In this document: positions 26,801 through 36,468 of the stretch, piece by piece
How positions within the stretch are numbered: the first letter of the stretch is position 1
Layout: each line of letters opens with the position of its first letter
From: an uncultured Verrucomicrobia subdivision 3 bacterium
GTDB taxonomy: Bacteria; Verrucomicrobiota; Verrucomicrobiia; Limisphaerales; UBA11358
Assembly (NCBI GenBank): GCA_903895255.1
Contig: CAITTG010000040.1
Coordinates: 1 to 64,000 of the forward strand
DNA length: 64,000 bases
Reading direction: 5' to 3'
Program-made: the position numbers and the translations under genes
Notes under the pieces: generated by a model
What the model was told of the DNA's origin: nothing
What the model saw: the letters and a program-made list of their open reading frames with translations, nothing else
Databases searched by the model: none

Positions 26801-28662
26801 GTGGAACCCACGGTCCCGGTGTTGTCGGTGTGGAAGCTATTAAGGTCGAGCGCGCCGCTATTAGTGATGACGGCCAGGGGCACGGTCGGGGCGGGATTGC
26901 CGAGCGCGGCCTGGATGCCCATTTGGAGCACGCCATTGGTGATAAGCGTGCCACCCGAGTAGGCGTTGGAGACAGCCAGGGTGGTAATGCCGGAACCGAT
27001 TTGCACGACACTGGCGCTGCCCACCATGGAGCCCAGACCGGTCGGGGAAGTGAGATCGTAGTTACTGGCCGAGTTGAAGGTGACCACGGCGGGATTAACG
27101 ATGAGGTCCAACGTCGGCTGATTCAGGGAACCATTCAAATTGGTGCCGGCATCAGTGAAGTTGACGCTGTCGGCGTCAAAGTAGGCGGCGGGAGTGCTGC
27201 CAATAAGCCAGTTGGTGGTCGTATCCAGGTCCCAGGCATTGGCCGTGCCATTCGTAACGTCGCCCGTCCAGACGAGGCTGGCCGGGGCACTGCCGGAGAC
27301 ATTGAGCACCACGCGGTTGGGGCTGGTGGCATAAGCAATTTTATACTGTTTGCGCGTGTCCAGACCGAGGACATTGAAGTTGGCCGCGCTGCCGCCGAGG
27401 GTACCGGCCACTGTGATCAGATTGTAGGTGCCATTGGGCAGCCCGCCGGCGGGGAAACTGTTCAGGTTGAAGGTGGTGACGCCGCTGGGCGAGAGATTGC
27501 CCATGACGGTGATGAGATCATTGGTAGTGGCGTTGAAGTCATATACCAAGCTGCCGCCATTGACGAGCGTGAGGTTGTTGTTCAGGGTCAAGGTGCCCAC
27601 GGAGCCGGTCCCGCCGGGGGAGATGGTGCTGGTGGAACTATCCGTGAGGCTGCCGTTGATCGTGCCGTTGCCAGCCACCGCTTGAGCGGCCGCGAGGGTG
27701 TAGCCACCCGTGGCAGAAACATCGAACGTGGCGCCGCTGGCCACGGTGATGGCCGGGATGGCGGGCAGGCTGCCGCTGGCACCGAGGGCGAGGGTGCCTG
27801 AATTCACCAAGACGCTGCCCGTGTACCCGGCACCGTTGCCATTCAAGATTAGCGTGCCCAAGCCACTGTTGGTGAGGGCGCCGGTACCGGAGAGCGGTTC
27901 GTTGATGGTCAGCGTCAGCCCGGAACCAAGGTTAAACAAGGCTCCACCAGGATTGATGGTCACCCCGCCACCGGAATTGTTGATGGCAAAACTGGCCGTG
28001 GGCGTGAAGATGCCGTTGTCCAGTATCAACTGCGCGGAAGCCCCGCCGAGATTGGTTTGGGAGCTGGCGCGGAACACCGTGCCGTAGTTCACTGACAACG
28101 TGCCGGAAAAGGCGGTGGCATTGTCGTTGGTGTAAAAAATGGTGCCCAACCCGTTGGCGGTGTAGCCATTGGAAATCACGGAGGAACCCATGATGGTGGA
28201 ACTCACGATGATGGTGCGGGAGGTGTCGTTCGCCACGGCGAGCCCGGAATTGGCGGTGACATTCAAGCCGCCGGCAATGCCGTAGACCGTACCACCGTTG
28301 CCGTCGCCAATGCCGCCCCCCGCCAGGATCAGATTGGTCACCGTCATCACGGCCCCGCCACTGCCCTTCATGTTGATGAATCCGCCCGGGTTGACCGTCA
28401 GCGAATTGCCCAGAAAGGTGACACTGCCCAAACTGGAGGGGGTGCGCAAACTGTAAGCACCCGTGAAATAATCATTGGCGGCGGAGGGCGCGGCGCTGTT
28501 GCTCCAGTGGCCGGCCGCATTAAATGAGGTGGAGCCTAAAGCATCACTGGTGGTGAGGGTGACTTGGGCGGCAGGCGCAGAGCCCAAGGTGCCGCCCAAG
28601 AAGAGGCCGGCCAGGGCAACTTGCCAACGGCCAGGCTTAAGGATTGATTTGAGTTTTTTCAT
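23803..28662 (-). CDS. Giant autotransporter-associated beta-strand repeat protein (1619 aa)
   Basis: Secreted protein with a signal peptide (WQVALAGLFLGGTLGSAPAA). Almost all the rest is Gly/Asn/Thr-rich beta-helix built of recurring units such as LTKVGPGQFRV, GTLTVANSNNVFTGGTYIN and GGTLDVNG, typical of autotransporter-associated beta-strand repeats. It has no autotransporter beta-barrel, PEP-CTERM tail or LPXTG. The last 65 residues form a separate module (NITFSVTGSTLNLSWPASYL to TNVFYRLRHP) shared with the 2478-aa protein and with the riboswitch-linked protein at 41103. It is probably a cell-surface filament or adhesin. Palindrome C lies 122-139 nt upstream, so it probably belongs to the two-component regulon. 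Confidence 0.87.
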   Translation of the reverse strand: MKKLKSILKPGRWQVALAGLFLGGTLGSAPAAQVTLTTSDALGSTSFNAAGHWSNSAAPSAANDYFTGAYSLRTPSSLGSVTFLGNSLTVNPGGFINMKGSGGAVMTVTNLILAGGGIGDGNGGTVYGIAGGLNVTANSGLAVANDTSRTIIVSSTIMGSSVISNGYTANGLGTIFYTNDNATAFSGTLSVNYGTVFRASSQTNLGGASAQLILDNGIFTPTASFAINNSGGGVTINPGGALFNLGSGLTLTINEPLSGTGALTNSGLGTLILNGNGAGYTGSVLVNSGTLALGASGSLPAIPAITVASGATFDVSATGGYTLAAAQAVAGNGTINGSLTDSSTSTISPGGTGSVGTLTLNNNLTLVNGGSLVYDFNATTNDLITVMGNLSPSGVTTFNLNSFPAGGLPNGTYNLITVAGTLGGSAANFNVLGLDTRKQYKIAYATSPNRVVLNVSGSAPASLVWTGDVTNGTANAWDLDTTTNWLIGSTPAAYFDADSVNFTDAGTNLNGSLNQPTLDLIVNPAVVTFNSASNYDLTSPTGLGSMVGSASVVQIGSGITTLAVSNAYSGGTLITNGVLQMGIQAALGNPAPTVPLAVITNSGALDLNSFHTDNTGTVGSTTNAIKIAGNGNTNGYSALYSSSGYMNLGYNDIGVNYIYLTGDTSIGGAGSTFQIGKTGLGIAGNNHVLTKVGGNTVYLFQPAVSACSSFVVAGGGYVFVNSPSAGGLSTPIVLTNGGWIDTWNPANWTGLTFANPVIVSDPINGGQINDNQGAYYGHVDYDTYNGNITLNGPLTFHSANTFGGAPNNVPTYGKITVNGVVSGTNNVIVAGGTANNIDGYRGGNSVVFAGNNTYTGSTMVSNLVQLLVNSASQASGPYDIVDNGTLDVALASGHPTFSVSSLTLDAITAGAGNLAFTRISSLSTTTPLVYATNLVINNGTIIPPTAGYQIGQFPLIQYSGTIGGNGFDYLNLGPLPNNVAATLVNNTANNSIDLLVTATGLVWTGTNSSYWDFSTANWLEPFNNTASTYADGDAVNFNDTTTNYVVNIPATIAPGGITVNTTSNYFFGGTAGISGTASLIKTGPGTLTVANSNNVFTGGTYINQGTIKLADLNYAYPYPGGALNDNLGVVTVASGGTLDVNGVQAPNYQSYGPDGYNVYIVGAGVNGNGALVNNNTSNNDNADAGYVTLTGNATVGGLGDVNVRHGAAPQLSSQSGAYTLTKVGPGQFRVRYNTVVSTNFGNINILQGVVSYESSNTNGFGDPTKTIFIGSGAGFALGTATAPFKKQIIASNNATIYCYGGGSVLATPVTLVGGTVTINANYFNAITFSNVLSGPAGITISYNSPVTFAAPNTYTGSTYVQDCNAAPGSILHLVGYGSITNSSGIQLQGTQAGQAYPGGLDVSGRVDGTLTLLNNQTFRGDNGSYVNGSVVATSGTTLTPGGLNNIQYFNVSNNVTLQAGSTVVADVSIDTGSPSNDVINVTGALTYGGTLQLNPSGTVPLTAGSAFKLFSFGSQSGSFATIAGSPGAGLGWTFNPATGVATVVQTIPSTPTNITFSVTGSTLNLSWPASYLGWIVQSNALNLSVAADWFDVPGTAAATSYSAAIQPGVTNVFYRLRHP

Positions 28663-28755
28663 TTTTTGGGTTGGTTAGGGGGTATTTGAGGGGAATTTTA
28701 AGACGCCAAAAAGGATGTGAGTAATTTTTCCAATCAATTGTTAGGGGTCGAAAAC

Positions 28756-28761
28756 ATCCTA
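28756..28761 (-). promoter_or_regulatory. Putative -10 hexamer of the 1619-aa protein gene
   Basis: TAGGAT on the minus strand, 22 nt after palindrome C. It is preceded by GGGCTTCTGACA, which resembles the run at the same place before site D. Confidence 0.45.
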
Positions 28762-28783
28762 TGTCAGAAGCCCAGAGTTGCCT

Positions 28784-28801
28784 ATACGACAAACGTCGTA
28801 T
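28784..28801 (-). promoter_or_regulatory. Palindromic operator, site C (1619-aa protein)
   Basis: ATACGACAAACGTCGTAT, with 7-bp arms ATACGAC/GTCGTAT around a 4-nt core. It lies 122-139 nt upstream of the start codon. Conserved flanking bases (AAGCCNANAGTT on one side) match site D. Confidence 0.7.
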
Positions 28802-28854
28802 GCGGCGAACCGGCTGGGTTCAAGAGCGAAAGGCCATTCCCAATAATAAGAAAA

Positions 28855-28880
28855 GGCGGGCGGTCCGAGGACCGCCCGCC
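28855..28880 (-). terminator. Terminator of the 2478-aa surface protein gene
   Basis: Perfect 12-bp stem (GGCGGGCGGTCC, loop GA, GGACCGCCCGCC) followed on the minus strand by TTTTCTTATT. The stem is almost the same as that at 23756. Confidence 0.8.
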
Positions 28881-28901
28881 AGTGAAGCGATAATTTATAA
28901 C

Positions 28902-31900
28902 TTAAGGATGGACCATGCGGTAGAACACATTGGTCTGGGTCGGATCCAGGGTGATCACCTGCTGGGTGGTGCTGGCGGAGCCGGGAACCGTGAACCAGTC
29001 GTTGGTGATGTTGAGCGCGGCGTTGTTCGATTGCAACAACCAGCCCTGGTAGCTGGACGGCCAGCTCAGCGTGAGTTGATTGCCGGAGACGCTGAACGTA
29101 ATATTCGTGCCGGTGGCGGGCAGGACGGAGACCACGGTTGCCACGCCATTGGTCGGATTGAAGGACCAACCCAGGTTGCTGCCGGGGGCGCTCACCACGC
29201 TGGTAAAGTTGCCCGTGAAGCCATTGGTGGCATTGACCAGGCGGAAACTATCACCCACCACCAAGGGCACCGTGCCATTGGGTTGAATTTCGAGCGTGCC
29301 GCCGTAGTTGGCGGTGCCGCTGAGGGTGATGACGTCGCAATTTGTGACCGCGGCGGTCTTGTTAACATCCGCATAGTTGGTACCGCCCGCCTGGAAGGAG
29401 ACATTGCCATAGACAACCAGGGTTTGCTCCGAGCCGGAGCCGCCGGGAGACAGGGTCGAACCGGAAGCCACCGCCAGGTTGCCGAGAATGTAACCGCCGG
29501 TGTACGGACGCAACAAACTACCAGGGGACAGGGTGAAGGTCTGGTCCACGCGCCCGGTGACATTCAGGTAGCCCGTGCCGGCGATTTGGAGGGTCTGGTA
29601 GTTGGCCGAGGCATTGCCGCCCAGGACCAGCCCGCCCAAGTTGACGTTCAAGTAGGAGGAGCCCACGCCCACCGTGGCATTGTTGGTGGCGAAGAGCGGC
29701 CCCCCATTGATTAATATGTTGTTGGTGCTCGCAATCGATGAGCTGGCATACAAGTAGACACCGCCATCCACGGTGGTGTCCCCCTGATAGGTGTTCGGGG
29801 AATACAGGCGGTTGTAGGCGTTGTAACCAAACAACAGGCCGCCGGGACCACTGATAGAATTGCTGATGGCACAGCCGTTGTTGTAGTTGCAATTAATGCT
29901 GGCCGTGCCGCCGGAGAGGTAGATCGGGCCGGCGAGGATGTTTTGGGTGGTGGTGGGACCGCCGCTGCCGCCGCCACTGTCCGGCTGGATGGACGCGCCG
30001 TTGGTGAGGACGATGTTTTTATTCAATGGCACGGAGGCTTGATACATTTCCAGTACCCCCGTGGCCCCCACGAAGATGGTGTTGGTGGGGTTGCCCAGAC
30101 CGGTGGTGCCGGTCTCATAGCCGAGCGTGCCGGCATTAATGCGGATGTCACCCAGGTTGGTGCTGACCGTTGTCCCCACCAAGGCAATGAAGTTGGTGCT
30201 GACCTTGGTCAGCACATAATTGGTGGTGGGGCTGTTCAACTGGTTTAGACCGCTGCGAATATCCCAGCGGTTGCTGCCGCCGAAGGTGGTGCTGCCCAGG
30301 AGGTTGACCACGCTGGGGCCGATGCCTTGCGCGACGCCGGAATAGGAGGAGACCAGCGCGCCGCTGCCATTCACGCCCGCGCCACTCACATTGACGGTGA
30401 GCGCGTTGGGGTTGAAGCCGCCCATGTCCAGGGTGGCGCCAGTGTTGACCGTCACCGCGCTGTTGGTGTTGTTCCACAGGGCGTTGACGTTGCCGAGGAC
30501 GATGGCGCCCCCGTTAATGACCGTGCCATTGCTGAAAGTGTTGGCCGTGTTGATCACCAGCGTTCCGGTGCCGTTCTTGGTCAGGCTGGTCCCGCCGGCG
30601 ATGCTGCCGGAGCCGCTGAACACATAGTTCGCGGCCGAATTAACGGTCACGGAGTTTGGAATCAGCGTGGTGCTGAGATTGACCACCGGATTGGTGCCCG
30701 GATCCGTGAAACTCACGTTGTCACCATAATGGAACACACTGGCCGCGCCACTGTTCAACCAGTCGGGGCTGACGCCCAAATCCCAGTAATTGTTGACCCC
30801 GTCACCGGCCCAGACCAGCGAGTTGGGCGGCAGCGGCGTGGCGGAGGAAATCACCAGATCAAGCGTGTTCGGCGTGGTGCTGTCATCCAAGGACGCGGTG
30901 TATTGGGGACCATCAAGCACCAGCGATAAATTCGCGGCGCTGCCAGTCTTGCTGCCGAAGGTCACCAAGTGATACCGGCCAACCGGGAGGGAGGAATAGA
31001 TTACCCGGATGATGCCGCCGGCACTTTCATTAAACACGCCCGCCACATGAAGCTGGTCATTGGTTGTGGACGACACATCCAAGGAGACAATGCCGCCCGC
31101 TTTCGTGGTCAGATTGCTAATGTTCATATATTGGTAATTGGTGTTGAAGTCACCGCCCACATTGACGGTGGAACCCGCGCCCACAACCAGGGTGCCGATC
31201 ACGGCGGAGGCCAGGTCGCCGCGCAAGGTCTGGCCCGCGGCCAAATTCAAGGAGCCGTCCACCCGGCCACTGGCATTCAGCGTGGCTGCGTATGCCTGGC
31301 CGGTGGCGAAACCCTGGAGGGAGATGCTCGGCACGTGAGTGATGGAGCCATTACCAATCAAGTAGAGGACATTGCCGGCCCCGTTGTTGCCGGCATTACA
31401 TTGCGGAACCGTGATGTTGCCGCTGAACGTGTTCGAAGCCGCCAGTTTGACATAGGACTGGTATTGAATACCAAAGTTGCCGGAACCACTGAGCACATTG
31501 CTGAGGGTCAACGTGTTGTAGTAATTGCCGTTGAATTGCAAGGTGGACCCGGACGGAATGTTCACCGCACCGCCAAAGATGGAGGAGCCGGTCAGGGTCA
31601 CCGTGCCGCTAATGATGTTGCTCAGGCCCCCGGCAAAAAACGGATTGCCGCTGGCGGCGATCGTGCCGTTGGTAATGGCGATGGGGGTGGTGAAGATCAG
31701 GCTGTTGTTGTTGGCGTTAAAGGTCACAGAGGCCCCCGAGACCACGCTCACCTGGCCGCTAATGGTATTTTGCTGGCCGCTGCCGCTGTCCACCACAAAG
31801 CCGGAACTATTGCTGCAGACGATATTTTTGGTCACCGGGACGCTGGCTTGGTAAAACTCCAGCGAACCGCCCCCAAGGTAGATGGTGTTGGTCGGATTGC

Positions 31901-34900
31901 CCAGGGTGGCGCCAAGCTGGCAGCCCAATTGCCCGCCGAGGACGTAAATATTGCCCAGGTTGGGGCTCACCGTGGTGCCCACCAAGGCCACCAAACCCGA
32001 TCCGACCTTGGTCAAACTGTAGGCATTGGTCGGGCAGTTCAACTGGTTGACGCCGCTGCGCATGTCCCAGCGGTTGGTGCCGCCGATGGTGGCGTTGCCC
32101 GCGAGGGTGATGCTGGCCGGGCCGTAAGTCGTCGCCGCGTTGGTGTAGTTGGCGACGAGAGTGCCCAAGCCGTTGAAGCCCGCCCCGCTGATTGTGCAGG
32201 CCAGGGCCGTGGGATTTTGGTTGTTGAAATCCAGGGCTCCGTTACCTGAAACGTTGACCGTGCCGGAACTGTTGTTCAAGGAGCCCGCATTGCCCAGCTT
32301 GACCGTGCCGCCCACGATGGTCGCGCCGCCCGTGAAGGAGTTCGCCCCATTGGTCAGCAACAAGGTGCCGGTACCCTGCTTGAGCAGGACGGTGGAGCCG
32401 GTGATGGCCGAACCGGTGAATGTGTAGAACTTGTTGGTGTTGTTAACAATGAGCAAGGATGGCGAGACCGGGGTGGTCAGGCTGACATTAGTAACGGTGG
32501 AAGTTTCGTTGAAGGTCACCGCGTCACCCGCCTGATAAACCGTGGCCACGCCGTTGGTGACCCAGTTGGCCGTGGTCGCCAAGTCCCAGCCGTTGTTGAC
32601 ACTGCCGGTCCACACCACCGGGGTACCACCGGGCACCACCAGGTCGATGGAGCCATTGGTCACGTTGTTGGTCAGGTAGCCGGGAATGCCGCGCGCGCCG
32701 GCCGCGCCGAGGGCGAGGTTGGCGATGGTTCCGGTCAGCGTGCCGTATTTGATGATGGGAAATTCGCCGGCATTGGCAAAGGCCACGCCGGGCAGGATGA
32801 TGGAGTTGACGCCGGTGAGCACCAGATTGGTGGCGGTGACCGGGGCATTGGTCGGGTTCAGACTGATCACCCGGGCCAGGCTGAGGGTCGCGCCAGTGGA
32901 GGAACCGAGGGCCAGGACCGAAATGGGCACCGTGATGCCGCCGGTCTGACTGGGAATATCCAGGATGCCGTTGTCATTGTTTGTATAAGCCCCGCCGCCC
33001 TGCTGGGAGGCGCTCAAGGAGATGGTGCCACCGTTGGCGCCACCGACATTAACGGTGGGACCGGTGTAAGTGTTGGCCCCGCTGAGGACAACCGAGTCAC
33101 CCGTGGTGACGGTGGCAGTAATGCCGCCCGCGCCGGAGATGGCACCGCTGAAGGTTTGCTTGCCATAGGTGGGCACACCGGGATTTGGATTGCCGGTGTA
33201 GGTTGACGTGACATGCAGGGTCAGAGTGCCATTCAACGCGACATTGCCACTGTAGATGTCTTGGTTAGCCTGGCCGTAATATGCGCCGTGGGTATTGTTA
33301 ATCTGCCCACCGTTGCTGGCGATGATGATGTTGTTCACCACATTAATGCCGGTCCAATTGTTCGGGTCCCAGGAGTCGCTGGAGGTGTTATTGGTGTAGA
33401 TCAGCGTGGCGCCGGTGCCAAGCCAGCTGACATTGTGGTTGTAGAAGAGCACCGAGCCGCCCGCGATGGTGAAACTGGCCAGGGCCGAGGAGGCGGCCGC
33501 CTTGAAGGCCAGCGTGCCAGCGCCGACCTTGGTCAAGTTATGGCCGTTGCCCGCGAGACCGTTGACCCCGTTGTTGCCGATGGCGAACCAGTTGCCGGGG
33601 CCGCCGACGGAGGCATCGGAGGCGAGGCTGACCGCGTTCGCGCCCATTTCGGTGCCGCCGAGGTAGGACCAGCCGGCGTCATTATAGAGGGCGCCGGTGT
33701 TGGCGACGCCGGTGCCGAAGCCATTGATCACGACTGGATTCGTCGCAAAGATGCTCGCGCCGCCGAGGCTGAGCGCCGCGCCGCTGACGACCGTGGCCAC
33801 CGGCGTGCCCGGCAGGGGCAGGCCGAGGCTGTTGGTGAGGGTCTGGCGCAGGATGCCCTGGTTGATCACCGTGCTGCCGGTGTAGGAATTACCGCCCGAA
33901 ATGGTCACGGTGTTGGTATTGTTTTTCACGAGTGCACCGGCACCACTAATGGTGTTGGCCACGGCCACAGCATTGGTGTTGTTAAAAGACAAGGTGCCTT
34001 CGTCGTCCACCGTGCCGCCGCCGAGGGAGCCATTGCCATCGTTGTTGCCGATTTGCAGCGTGCCTGCAGAAATGATGGTGTTGTTATAAGTGCTGGCATT
34101 GGTCGTGTCCAAAATGAGGGTGCCCGAGCCGTTTTTAGTGAGGTTGCCGCCACTTAGGGCGCCAGCGCCCACGAACGTGTAGGTATTGGTGGTCAACACT
34201 TGGATCGGACCGGGGGTCAAGGTGGTGGTGAGATTGACAGTGTTGGTGGCAGCCGTGTCATTAAATAGTACCGCCGAGCCATCGGTGTACAGCACTTTGA
34301 TGCCGGAATAGGACCAATTCGTGGTGGAGTAGTCCCACAAATCATTCTTGTAACCCGCCCAGGTGGTGATCGGCGCACTGGTAATCTGGAGGTCAATGGA
34401 CTTGTTGGCGGCGTTGGTGACAATCTGCGCGGTAATCCCGGCACCCAAATTGCCCAGCACGAAGGAACCGGAACCGGTATGGGCAAGATATTTAATCAAG
34501 GGAAACTGGCCCACGGAAAGGTTGTCGGTGCCCGTGATGTTGATGGTCACCACGCCGGAGGCATTGAGCACGCCCGTGCCGTTGGTGGCATTGATGACGG
34601 GATTGCCGGGGTTGCCAAAATTGGCCAAGTTGACGTTGAGAGTGATCCCGGAAGCGGGACCGTTCAAGGTGGCCCCGGTGGCCCGCAAGGAGGAATTAGC
34701 GACGCGATAATCAAGCGTCAAGGTCGTGCCGTCGGCCAGGTTGAGGAGGCCGCCACCCGTGGTAACGCCGGTGGGAACCTGCAATTCGAAGCTGCCGCCC
34801 AGCACAGAAAGACCGCCGGAGAAGGTGTTCACGCCCGAGAGCGTCGTGGCACCGGCGACGTTGACGAAACTCAAAGCCCCGCCGCCGCTGTTGCCCACGG

Positions 34901-36338
34901 TGCCCGTGAAACTGCCGCCATTCACCAAGGTTAGCGTGACCGGCGTGGCGGAACTATTGTTAATCGTGGCTTGAGCCTGGCCATCGTCGTAGAGGCTGCC
35001 GACGGTGGCGCTGTTCCCGGCCAAATCCAGCATGCCCGCGTTCAGGAGGTAGAGCGTGCTGCTATTGTTTGTCAACGCCAGCGGGGAACCGAGCTGCAAA
35101 GTGCCTTGGCTAATAGTGGTATTCCCAGCGTAGGTGTTGGTGCCGCTCAAATTCAAGAGGTTGGGCCCAACTTTGACGAGGCCGCCGGGACCGGAAATAT
35201 TCCCGGAAATGGCCATACTGCCATATTGCACGCCAAGCGTGGTGTCGCCATTGTCGTTGAGGAGGGTAATGTTATTGTTGAAGGTCGCCACGATCGTTTG
35301 CGGCTGACCCGCGAAGGCCTCTTCATTGGCGATCAACGCGCCGCTGGTGTTATCCGGACCCGCTCCGCCGTCGAGCACAATCGGATTCTGCACAATGCCG
35401 CCGTTGTTCTTGCGTAGCGCCGCACCATTATCCACGGTGATCAAGTTGGTGCCCAAACCGGAGAGCGTGGTGTTGCCACCATTGACGTCGGACAAAACGG
35501 CCGGGGCGGTGACTTCCGTGGAGCTCGCCAGCAGGTGGTTGGAGCCGCCCGCAAATTGAAAGCGACCGGTGCCAAACACCGTCCATTTGAATCCCGGGGA
35601 GCCCAAATTGCCGTAGAAGTCATAGCGGCCACGACTATTGTAATCAGGCCCGCCCGCCTGCACGCCCAGCCAGGAATCGGCGGTGAAGGTGAAGGTGGGC
35701 GTGGAATACCACGAGCCATAGGTCAGCAGCAACGAGCCGCCGGACAAGGTGTAGCTACCATTGTCATTATCCACGATCAGCAAGCCATTGCTAATGGTGG
35801 TGCCGCCGGAATAGGTTTTGTTGCTGATTTCCAGCGAACCCGGGCCCATTTTGATGAGCGAACCCGTGCCGTTGATGCCACCGGTGGGCAGGCCGACCAG
35901 GATGTTATTGCTGTAACCAGACCCGCTCAAGTCGTTGCTAACTGAGTTAAACGTCACCGGCGCGGTGATGTGCAGGGGCAGGGCGAGCGTTTGCAGGGTG
36001 TTGGTGGCATCATTTTCCACCAGGCCGCTCAACGTGATTTCATTGCCAGTCAGGGTGAAGGTCGCGGCATTGTTATCAAAGAGCAAGCCACCAAACGCCG
36101 TGTCCGCCGTAAAGTCGTTGTTGGGCGAGGTCTGGGTGCTGCCGGTAAAATCCAGAGTGTCGCCCGCCACCGGGGCCGTGCCAGCCTGCCAGTTCGCAGC
36201 GGTGGACCAGTTGGCATCGGCGCCGCCGCCGGTCCAAATGTCTTGGGCGCTGGCGCGCAGCGCGGAGTTAGCCAGTACCAAGCTGGCCAGGCCAAACTGC
36301 CAGGCAAACCTTTTAATGGTGGATGGGAATTGCTTCAT
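28902..36338 (-). CDS. Giant autotransporter-associated beta-strand repeat protein (2478 aa)
   Basis: The largest gene of the window. A signal peptide (FAWQFGLASLVLANSALRAS) is followed by DIWTGGGADANWSTAANWQA. A long beta-helix follows, made of units such as GNLTKNGSGTLILDT, NTYTGPTVNVGG and FAGNNTYTG-like runs, repeatedly broken by domains that begin VVWTGSVNNGWDLATTANWV. Two large sections are clearly duplicated about 1.8 kb apart: LTKVGSGLVALVGTTVSPNL and LTKVSTNFIALVGTTVSTNL, each followed by a GNPTNTI...YQASVP...KNIV block. The C-terminal 65-residue module ends TNVFYRMVHP as in the 1619-aa protein. It was probably built by internal duplication and displayed as a surface fibre. Palindrome D is upstream. 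Confidence 0.87.
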   Translation of the reverse strand: MKQFPSTIKRFAWQFGLASLVLANSALRASAQDIWTGGGADANWSTAANWQAGTAPVAGDTLDFTGSTQTSPNNDFTADTAFGGLLFDNNAATFTLTGNEITLSGLVENDATNTLQTLALPLHITAPVTFNSVSNDLSGSGYSNNILVGLPTGGINGTGSLIKMGPGSLEISNKTYSGGTTISNGLLIVDNDNGSYTLSGGSLLLTYGSWYSTPTFTFTADSWLGVQAGGPDYNSRGRYDFYGNLGSPGFKWTVFGTGRFQFAGGSNHLLASSTEVTAPAVLSDVNGGNTTLSGLGTNLITVDNGAALRKNNGGIVQNPIVLDGGAGPDNTSGALIANEEAFAGQPQTIVATFNNNITLLNDNGDTTLGVQYGSMAISGNISGPGGLVKVGPNLLNLSGTNTYAGNTTISQGTLQLGSPLALTNNSSTLYLLNAGMLDLAGNSATVGSLYDDGQAQATINNSSATPVTLTLVNGGSFTGTVGNSGGGALSFVNVAGATTLSGVNTFSGGLSVLGGSFELQVPTGVTTGGGLLNLADGTTLTLDYRVANSSLRATGATLNGPASGITLNVNLANFGNPGNPVINATNGTGVLNASGVVTINITGTDNLSVGQFPLIKYLAHTGSGSFVLGNLGAGITAQIVTNAANKSIDLQITSAPITTWAGYKNDLWDYSTTNWSYSGIKVLYTDGSAVLFNDTAATNTVNLTTTLTPGPIQVLTTNTYTFVGAGALSGGNLTKNGSGTLILDTTNASTYNNTIISAGTLQIGNNDGNGSLGGGTVDDEGTLSFNNTNAVAVANTISGAGALVKNNTNTVTISGGNSYTGSTVINQGILRQTLTNSLGLPLPGTPVATVVSGAALSLGGASIFATNPVVINGFGTGVANTGALYNDAGWSYLGGTEMGANAVSLASDASVGGPGNWFAIGNNGVNGLAGNGHNLTKVGAGTLAFKAAASSALASFTIAGGSVLFYNHNVSWLGTGATLIYTNNTSSDSWDPNNWTGINVVNNIIIASNGGQINNTHGAYYGQANQDIYSGNVALNGTLTLHVTSTYTGNPNPGVPTYGKQTFSGAISGAGGITATVTTGDSVVLSGANTYTGPTVNVGGANGGTISLSASQQGGGAYTNNDNGILDIPSQTGGITVPISVLALGSSTGATLSLARVISLNPTNAPVTATNLVLTGVNSIILPGVAFANAGEFPIIKYGTLTGTIANLALGAAGARGIPGYLTNNVTNGSIDLVVPGGTPVVWTGSVNNGWDLATTANWVTNGVATVYQAGDAVTFNETSTVTNVSLTTPVSPSLLIVNNTNKFYTFTGSAITGSTVLLKQGTGTLLLTNGANSFTGGATIVGGTVKLGNAGSLNNSSGTVNVSGNGALDFNNQNPTALACTISGAGFNGLGTLVANYTNAATTYGPASITLAGNATIGGTNRWDMRSGVNQLNCPTNAYSLTKVGSGLVALVGTTVSPNLGNIYVLGGQLGCQLGATLGNPTNTIYLGGGSLEFYQASVPVTKNIVCSNSSGFVVDSGSGQQNTISGQVSVVSGASVTFNANNNSLIFTTPIAITNGTIAASGNPFFAGGLSNIISGTVTLTGSSIFGGAVNIPSGSTLQFNGNYYNTLTLSNVLSGSGNFGIQYQSYVKLAASNTFSGNITVPQCNAGNNGAGNVLYLIGNGSITHVPSISLQGFATGQAYAATLNASGRVDGSLNLAAGQTLRGDLASAVIGTLVVGAGSTVNVGGDFNTNYQYMNISNLTTKAGGIVSLDVSSTTNDQLHVAGVFNESAGGIIRVIYSSLPVGRYHLVTFGSKTGSAANLSLVLDGPQYTASLDDSTTPNTLDLVISSATPLPPNSLVWAGDGVNNYWDLGVSPDWLNSGAASVFHYGDNVSFTDPGTNPVVNLSTTLIPNSVTVNSAANYVFSGSGSIAGGTSLTKNGTGTLVINTANTFSNGTVINGGAIVLGNVNALWNNTNSAVTVNTGATLDMGGFNPNALTVNVSGAGVNGSGALVSSYSGVAQGIGPSVVNLLGSTTFGGSNRWDIRSGLNQLNSPTTNYVLTKVSTNFIALVGTTVSTNLGDIRINAGTLGYETGTTGLGNPTNTIFVGATGVLEMYQASVPLNKNIVLTNGASIQPDSGGGSGGPTTTQNILAGPIYLSGGTASINCNYNNGCAISNSISGPGGLLFGYNAYNRLYSPNTYQGDTTVDGGVYLYASSSIASTNNILINGGPLFATNNATVGVGSSYLNVNLGGLVLGGNASANYQTLQIAGTGYLNVTGRVDQTFTLSPGSLLRPYTGGYILGNLAVASGSTLSPGGSGSEQTLVVYGNVSFQAGGTNYADVNKTAAVTNCDVITLSGTANYGGTLEIQPNGTVPLVVGDSFRLVNATNGFTGNFTSVVSAPGSNLGWSFNPTNGVATVVSVLPATGTNITFSVSGNQLTLSWPSSYQGWLLQSNNAALNITNDWFTVPGSASTTQQVITLDPTQTNVFYRMVHP

Positions 36339-36441
36339 TTTTTATGGGGATTATGGTTGAGGCGCTCGAAACGAAATGCAGACAGCCAGTGCGGTTGTGG
36401 ATGACTTTTCTATGTTTAATTGATTTGGGTTAACTTTGAAC

Positions 36442-36447
36442 AACTTA
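36442..36447 (-). promoter_or_regulatory. Putative -10 hexamer of the 2478-aa protein gene
   Basis: TAAGTT on the minus strand, 21 nt after palindrome D. It is preceded by TAGGCTTTTGGC, similar to the run at site C. Confidence 0.4.
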
Positions 36448-36468
36448 GCCAAAAGCCTAAAGTTCTCA

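Larger units (their letters stand above)
28663..28901. other. Intergenic region between the two giant genes
   Basis: 239 bp without a gene. It holds the upstream gene's terminator (28855-28880), palindrome C and the -10-like element that drive the 1619-aa gene, and an AT-rich 5-prime untranslated region of about 90 nt. Confidence 0.6.

Noticed and set aside
25981..27801. 606-aa open frame on the plus strand
   Set aside because: It is antisense to the 1619-aa surface protein; biased composition only.
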